DNA from: Methylobacterium sp. J-068
Lineage (GTDB): Bacteria > Pseudomonadota > Alphaproteobacteria > Rhizobiales > Beijerinckiaceae
Assembly: GCF_022829445.1 (NCBI RefSeq)
Contig: NZ_JAKSXY010000092.1
Location: 95,190 to 159,189, forward strand
Direction: 5' to 3'
Length of the DNA: 64,000 nucleotides
Positions 60,337-64,000 of this stretch are shown one piece after another; within the stretch, counting starts at the first letter, position 1; each line of letters opens with the position of its first letter. The notes beneath the pieces were generated by a model. It did not search any database. It worked only from the letters and a program-made list of their open reading frames with translations, and had not been told where the DNA came from. A program made the translations under genes and the position numbers.

Positions 60337-60502
60337 CTTGGCAGCTTCCGTTATGGGGCTGCGCATGCGCGTCACGCCCCGGGGATGGGTCTTTCGGGCG
60401 GGCGGGGGCGTAATATTCGTTTCACGGGACGCCTCGTTGTCCGGGGGAATCGAAGGGATCGCAGCTCGCGAATCCCTGGGCAAGCGGGACTGTCAGACAC
60501 GG

Positions 60503-60808
60503 TTACGGATTCCCTGGCCTTGACGTAGCAACCTCGGCGTATCGGTCAGCCTCAAGGCCAACGCGGTTTCCGATGACGGCACCGGCCAACGCACAGATCA
60601 TCCAGATTGCGACACCGAACCCGGAGCCGCCTGTCGCTATTCCTATCGAGCCTCCCACGAGCAGTCCCGACACGATGCCGATGCCCCCTCCGACTACCGT
60701 GAGCCGGGCCTCTCTCTTTCGCCTTTTTGGGAGGGCTCGGTCGGCCTTGCCAATGGCTCGACCAACCTTTCGGATAGACCTCTGCAACCAACTGGTTTGG
60801 GGCTTCAT
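60503..60808 (-). CDS. Small membrane protein, unknown
   Basis: The 101-residue protein has a basic N-terminal third (LQRSIRKVGRAIGKADRALPKRRKRE) then Gly-rich hydrophobic helices (LTVVGGGIGIVSGLLVGGSIGIATGG and GVAIWMICALAGAVIGNRV). The start is uncertain; upstream in-frame ATGs overlap the neighbour. No ribosome site seen. Confidence 0.5.
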   Translation of the reverse strand: MKPQTSWLQRSIRKVGRAIGKADRALPKRRKREARLTVVGGGIGIVSGLLVGGSIGIATGGSGFGVAIWMICALAGAVIGNRVGLEADRYAEVATSRPGNP

Positions 60809-60851
60809 CTGTACGATACAAGGCGGCTTGGCGCCGCCCATACTCACTAGA

Positions 60852-61151
60852 TCAATGCGCTGCCGGTGTCGTGAAACCCCTGTCCGGGGGCTTACCTCGA
60901 TGGAGGTCGTCATACACAGCGCGGCACCAGGGCAGATACTGCGAGGGACCTCTTCTTCCCCACGGCTTCGGCCTCGGACAGGACGCAGTGATGGCCACCA
61001 GCAACGCGTCGAGGCTGACCCGTGGCCCGACCCTGGCTAGCATCTTCTCGGTGTCGTTATCGCCCCTACGATGAGGGCACCACCGGCACGACACGCGGAT
61101 ACGCCGATATGGAAATTCGCCAAGGTTCCTGGGTTCCTGCTGCCTCTTCAT
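60852..61151 (-). CDS. Small Cys/His-rich protein, possible zinc-binding
   Basis: The 99-residue ORF starts KRQQEPRNLGEFPYRRIRVSC and has CRWCPHRRGDN, then a Cys in ITASCPRPKPWGRRGPSQYLPWC. I recognise this as a small family common in alphaproteobacteria, with Cys residues that may bind zinc. GGAGG directly precedes the ATG. Function unknown. Confidence 0.68.
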   Translation of the reverse strand: MKRQQEPRNLGEFPYRRIRVSCRWCPHRRGDNDTEKMLARVGPRVSLDALLVAITASCPRPKPWGRRGPSQYLPWCRAVYDDLHRGKPPDRGFTTPAAH

Positions 61152-61213
61152 TCACCCTCCGGACTCGACTCCCGAACGCATATCGTTCACGATCTGTTCC
61201 TATCGCGGGGGGC

Positions 61214-61435
61214 ATGGAGGTGACGTTGGACGAGCTCGCAAGCGTCTATCTGGAGGCCTCCAGCGGCGACGCCCGGAATGCCCTGCGCCGGGCCTTGGCC
61301 GACGCGATGACTGAGATTGCGACCGTGTCCGGCCAGGTCAGCCGGGGCTACGTCCGAGCGGGCAGGCCGGCGGACTTGACACGCAAGCTCGGTCGCGACC
61401 GGCGGGAACGCGAGGCTCAGGCGACGGTCGGCTGA
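61214..61435 (+). CDS. Small hypothetical protein
   Basis: The 73-residue helical protein reads EVTLDELASVYLEASSGDAR, then RRALADAMTEIATVSGQVSRGYVRAGRPADLTRKLGRDRRERE. A Gly-rich leader with GGGG lies before the ATG. It overlaps the end of the convergent integrase gene by 19 bases. No family recognised. Confidence 0.55.
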   Translation: MEVTLDELASVYLEASSGDARNALRRALADAMTEIATVSGQVSRGYVRAGRPADLTRKLGRDRREREAQATVG

Positions 61436-63015
61436 GCTCGCTTGCGCTGCCGGGACGTTCGCCCCTCGGCGTAGGCCTGGGCCGACACGGAACGCCGACG
61501 CGCTGTTTCGGCCGCGACGTCCTTGATCCCGCGCTGGCGCTGATGCTCGGCAACGAGTTGGGCCTTGAGCTCGGTGCTGTCGGGAAGCTCGACGTCGATC
61601 CTGGCGAGCCGCAGCGCCTCGACCCAGGCCGTCATCGGCTTCGCCTTCAGGGCGAGCATCTCGTCACGGGTGTACCGGCGCGTCATGCCGTTGGCGTCAG
61701 TGACGTGGAGCAAATCGCTCTTGGCATGGTCCATCACCAGGCCGACCAGATTCGATGAAATGCCCGCCTCTTCCTGCAGGTATGAGGCGAACGCCCGCCG
61801 GACGTCGTGGGGCGTGGCCCGGCAGCCGGGCATCGCAGCGACGTCGTGGGACAGGGTATCCTCGTGGAGGTGCCAGTCCGTCCGGTCCCCGACCCGGCGC
61901 GCCCGGACCTGCGGGAACATCCAAGGCGACCTCAGCCTCCCGGCCGCCAGTGCATCCTCGGTGGTGCGCTCGATGTAGGCTTGGCACCGGTGCCAGGCGA
62001 CCGGGGGCAGGGGGATGGCATGGCTACCGGCGAACGGGTCCCGCGCCGTCGGGCTTCCCCGGCCGACCTTCCGGTGCCCTTCCCACCAGATCCCCCAGCC
62101 ATCGCGTTCGGGCCAGGGCAGGAACTCCTCGACGCGCGCCTTGCAGATCGATAGGCGGCGCTGCGCCGTGAACACGAGAAGCTCGACCGCGAACCCGACC
62201 GAATCCACGAGGATGCCGGTCTGTGCAATCGACAGCATGATCGCGACCTCCGACACGAACGGGAAGTGCTGCCTCGACTTCGTGTCCCCGAGCTTCGGGG
62301 CCTTGAGCTCCTCCATCGCCTTCCGCGCGGCACCGCTGAGGCGGACCTGCCCGGGCTCCGCCATCCAGGCCCAGAACCTTTTCGAGACGCGGACGACGTC
62401 GCGGGCTTGGCTTCGCTTGCCCTCGCGCACCAGCCCGGCCACCGCCTCGGCGACATCGGGCGCCTGGATGCGGGAGACGAACCGGTCGTCGAGGGCGCGC
62501 ATCGCCGGGCAGCCGATCACGCTCCGATAGTTCCGAACGGTGTCGGGCCGGTAGACCTGAGCCGGGCTCTCCGCCTCGGCCTTCAAATGCACGACCCACG
62601 CCTCCCGAGCCTGCCGGTAGGTCCACGTCTCCGGGGCGCGATTTTTCGGCATGTGGGCCGGGACAACCACCGCCTCGCCCTTGGTTGCCTTCGCCAACAG
62701 GGCCGCCCGCTTGAGGGCGATCCAGGCCGGGTCCGGAACGCCGGCGCCTTCCTCCACGTGGAGGCGGACGGCAGCCCCGACGGAGCGGGCCTGCACCGGC
62801 GTCCACTCGTCCGCGTCGCCGAGGCGAATGCGCAGGGGCTCGCCCTCGTGCCGGAACCGCATCGAGTAGACCGCCGCCGTCGGCGTCAGCCGGAGCGTGG
62901 CGCCCTCGCACCCGCCGATGCTGACGTCACGCGCCGCCGCCCGGGTCGCGCGGGCGTCCCTGATCAAGTCGTCGATCTGCTTGCCGGTGAGGACGGCGAC
63001 GGCTTTCCGTGGCAT
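61417..63015 (-). CDS. Tyrosine recombinase (integrase) of the element
   Basis: The 532-residue phage-type integrase has an N-terminal arm-binding domain with the DUF4102-like sheet (AAVYSMRFRHEGEPLRIRLGDADEWTPVQAR), a core-binding domain (about 135-220) and the catalytic domain. That domain has Arg286/287 in TAQRRLSICKAR, His403 and Arg406 in TPHDVRRAF, His430 in VMDHAKSD, and the nucleophile Tyr448 in RRYTRDE. The C-terminal 60 residues are basic. It lies 221 bases from the tRNA-Arg gene, the classic target, which marks the right edge of the element. Confidence 0.93.
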   Translation of the reverse strand: MPRKAVAVLTGKQIDDLIRDARATRAAARDVSIGGCEGATLRLTPTAAVYSMRFRHEGEPLRIRLGDADEWTPVQARSVGAAVRLHVEEGAGVPDPAWIALKRAALLAKATKGEAVVVPAHMPKNRAPETWTYRQAREAWVVHLKAEAESPAQVYRPDTVRNYRSVIGCPAMRALDDRFVSRIQAPDVAEAVAGLVREGKRSQARDVVRVSKRFWAWMAEPGQVRLSGAARKAMEELKAPKLGDTKSRQHFPFVSEVAIMLSIAQTGILVDSVGFAVELLVFTAQRRLSICKARVEEFLPWPERDGWGIWWEGHRKVGRGSPTARDPFAGSHAIPLPPVAWHRCQAYIERTTEDALAAGRLRSPWMFPQVRARRVGDRTDWHLHEDTLSHDVAAMPGCRATPHDVRRAFASYLQEEAGISSNLVGLVMDHAKSDLLHVTDANGMTRRYTRDEMLALKAKPMTAWVEALRLARIDVELPDSTELKAQLVAEHQRQRGIKDVAAETARRRSVSAQAYAEGRTSRQRKRAQPTVA

Positions 63016-63236
63016 GCATGGCTCCGAGGTAGGCGTCTGCTCTACCGCGTAGCGCACCCGTAGCAAATGCGATTGGCCAATTCCGGTATTCGGATCCCCA
63101 GGGACGGGACCGGCCAGGGTTTGCCGGACCCTTCGGAATGGCCCGAAAACGGGGCCTCTGCAGAGGGGAAACGCCTTTCAACTGAGTCCCTTGGTGACAG
63201 GGGGCGAGGGGCCTGCTACCACCGTTTCGGCGCCCC

Positions 63237-63313
63237 GACTCCGTAGCTCAGCTGGATAGAGCAGCCGCCTTCTAAGCGGCAGGTCGTTGGTTCGAGCCCA
63301 ACCGGGGTCGCCA
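63237..63313 (+). tRNA. tRNA-Arg (TCT anticodon)
   Basis: A full cloverleaf is visible: acceptor GACTCCG/CGGGGTC, D stem GCTC/GAGC, anticodon stem GCCGC/GCGGC with loop CTTCTAA, T stem GTTGG/CCAAC, and encoded CCA. The anticodon TCT reads AGA codons. It is the probable attachment site for the adjacent integrase. Confidence 0.96.
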
Positions 63314-63401
63314 CTCCCTCTATGATGACGCTGAAAGTCGATGACTGTTCGGCCTCGTTGTCCAACTCTGAATTTGGCGGGCTCGCAGATGGGACGGCGG
63401 T

Positions 63402-63743
63402 TCACTTGAACTTTACGTGGCCCATCCCGCCTTTCGAGAGCGTCCGACGAGACGCTTTTCTCGTATAAGGCTCGGCCGTGTCGGTGGTCCGCCAGTCGAA
63501 GATCGCCATCATCTGATGCATCGCTGCCCCGTTCTCGGCTGCGAGGACGGCGCCCGCTTTGTGAAGCCCATGGCCGTTGCAGTGCGGCAGCCCCGCTTGG
63601 ACGCGCCAATCCTTGACCTTGTTGCCGAAGCTGTTCGACGTGAACGGTTTACCCCATTCGCTGACGAGGCATGTGTCCTGGCCACTCGGACAATCCTCGA
63701 TCGCTTTGGCGCGTTCGGAGAGAACCGGGATGTCCGGGGTCAT
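63402..63743 (-). pseudogene. Decayed C-terminal fragment of a second tyrosine recombinase
   Basis: The 113-residue remnant matches the catalytic C-terminus of phage integrases (VSEWGKPFTSNSFGNKVKDW, AGLPHCNGHGLHKAGAVLAAENGA, MMAIFDWRTTDTAEPYTRKASRRTL). The conserved His-x-x-Arg box reads HGLHK, so the catalytic Arg is replaced by His, and the Arg/Lys region upstream is missing. It lies just beyond the tRNA, a likely relic of an earlier integration at the same site. Confidence 0.8.
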
Positions 63744-63861
63744 CGGCTTGGAGTTGCCCCCTTGTGGTGCGCGTAGGTTCCCGACAAAGCCGACGCCAAG
63801 ACGAGCGATCCCGGCTGTGATACTGGTTCCGGCTGATCACTTCGGATCACTGGATCGCGAC

Positions 63862-63963
63862 GGGCTCCCTCTCCTGGAAGGAGAGGGTTGGGGTGAGGTG
63901 TAGTCCATCTCCGGAGAGGTCACGCACCTCACCCTGTCCCTCTCCTTCCAGGAGAGGGGACCC
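63862..63963. repeat. Long imperfect inverted repeat
   Basis: The arms at 63862-63900 and 63925-63963 are inverted copies of 39 bases with about four mismatches. Each contains its own short palindrome CCTCTCCT..AGGAGAGG, around a 24-base spacer. This matches the multi-copy intergenic palindromes often seen in Methylobacterium and Bradyrhizobium (REP or MITE-like). Confidence 0.7.
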
Positions 63964-64000
63964 GCGCTCCGTCTCGTCAGCTGTCCGACCTAATCTACCG

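Noticed and set aside
63237..63313. tRNA as an amber suppressor explaining the split genes
   Set aside because: The anticodon is TCT (Arg), not CTA, so it cannot read TAG.
1..64000. CRISPR array, rRNA operon or insertion sequence
   Set aside because: No regularly spaced direct repeats, no rRNA-like stretch and no recognisable transposase gene were seen.

Overview
The window is high-GC bacterial DNA. Gene families and style point to an alphaproteobacterium of the order Hyphomicrobiales, most likely Methylobacterium/Methylorubrum. The pointers are several HWE-type histidine kinases, the CsbD / holin-like / DUF3618 stress locus, a LexA box of the alphaproteobacterial GAAC-N7-GAAC type in front of umuDC, and MHYT and LOV sensor kinases. 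The genus is inferred from gene content, not proven.

Layout. (1) 1-10.5 kb holds signal transduction genes: a kinase/response-regulator operon on the minus strand, a LOV blue-light hybrid kinase, a GAF/PAS HWE kinase with its own single-domain regulator, and an MHYT-anchored hybrid kinase. (2) 10.7-25.4 kb is mainly a stress and envelope island on the minus strand: transglutaminase, MscS channel, two CsbD proteins, aquaporin, DUF3618, holin-like, YidB, cupin, DUF2382 and GlsB proteins, and a PAS-LuxR regulator. (3) 25.5-35.5 kb holds transporters (AI-2E family, CPA1 antiporter), a DUF900 lipoprotein hydrolase, umuDC under a LexA box, and a short-chain dehydrogenase. (4) 35.5-49.5 kb is a second sensor-kinase cluster. 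It includes one hybrid kinase broken by two compensating frameshifts, two large HWE kinases, a Crp-like regulator overlapping a large hybrid kinase, and a LOV-like HWE kinase lacking the photoactive cysteine. (5) 49.9-50.8 kb has another CsbD gene and a DUF2188 gene. (6) 50.9-63.0 kb looks like an integrated mobile element: a KfrA-like DNA-binding gene interrupted by an amber codon, a TIR-domain protein, phage-like small genes, a Cro-type regulator coupled to a HIRAN protein, many small orphans, and a tyrosine recombinase beside tRNA-Arg(TCT). (7) 63.3-64.0 kb carries a decayed second recombinase and a long imperfect inverted repeat.

How the parts work together. The two kinase clusters share paralogous PAS, GAF and kinase modules and probably arose by local duplication and shuffling. 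They would feed light, redox or chemical signals into response regulators. The island between them is the kind of gene set run by the alphaproteobacterial general stress response, whose HWE kinases are typical inputs; that link is inference. The mobile element is the most novel part. It has palindromic operator-like sites between divergent genes, a possible -1 frameshift site, two genes split by in-frame TAG codons, and a TIR protein with histone-like basic tails.
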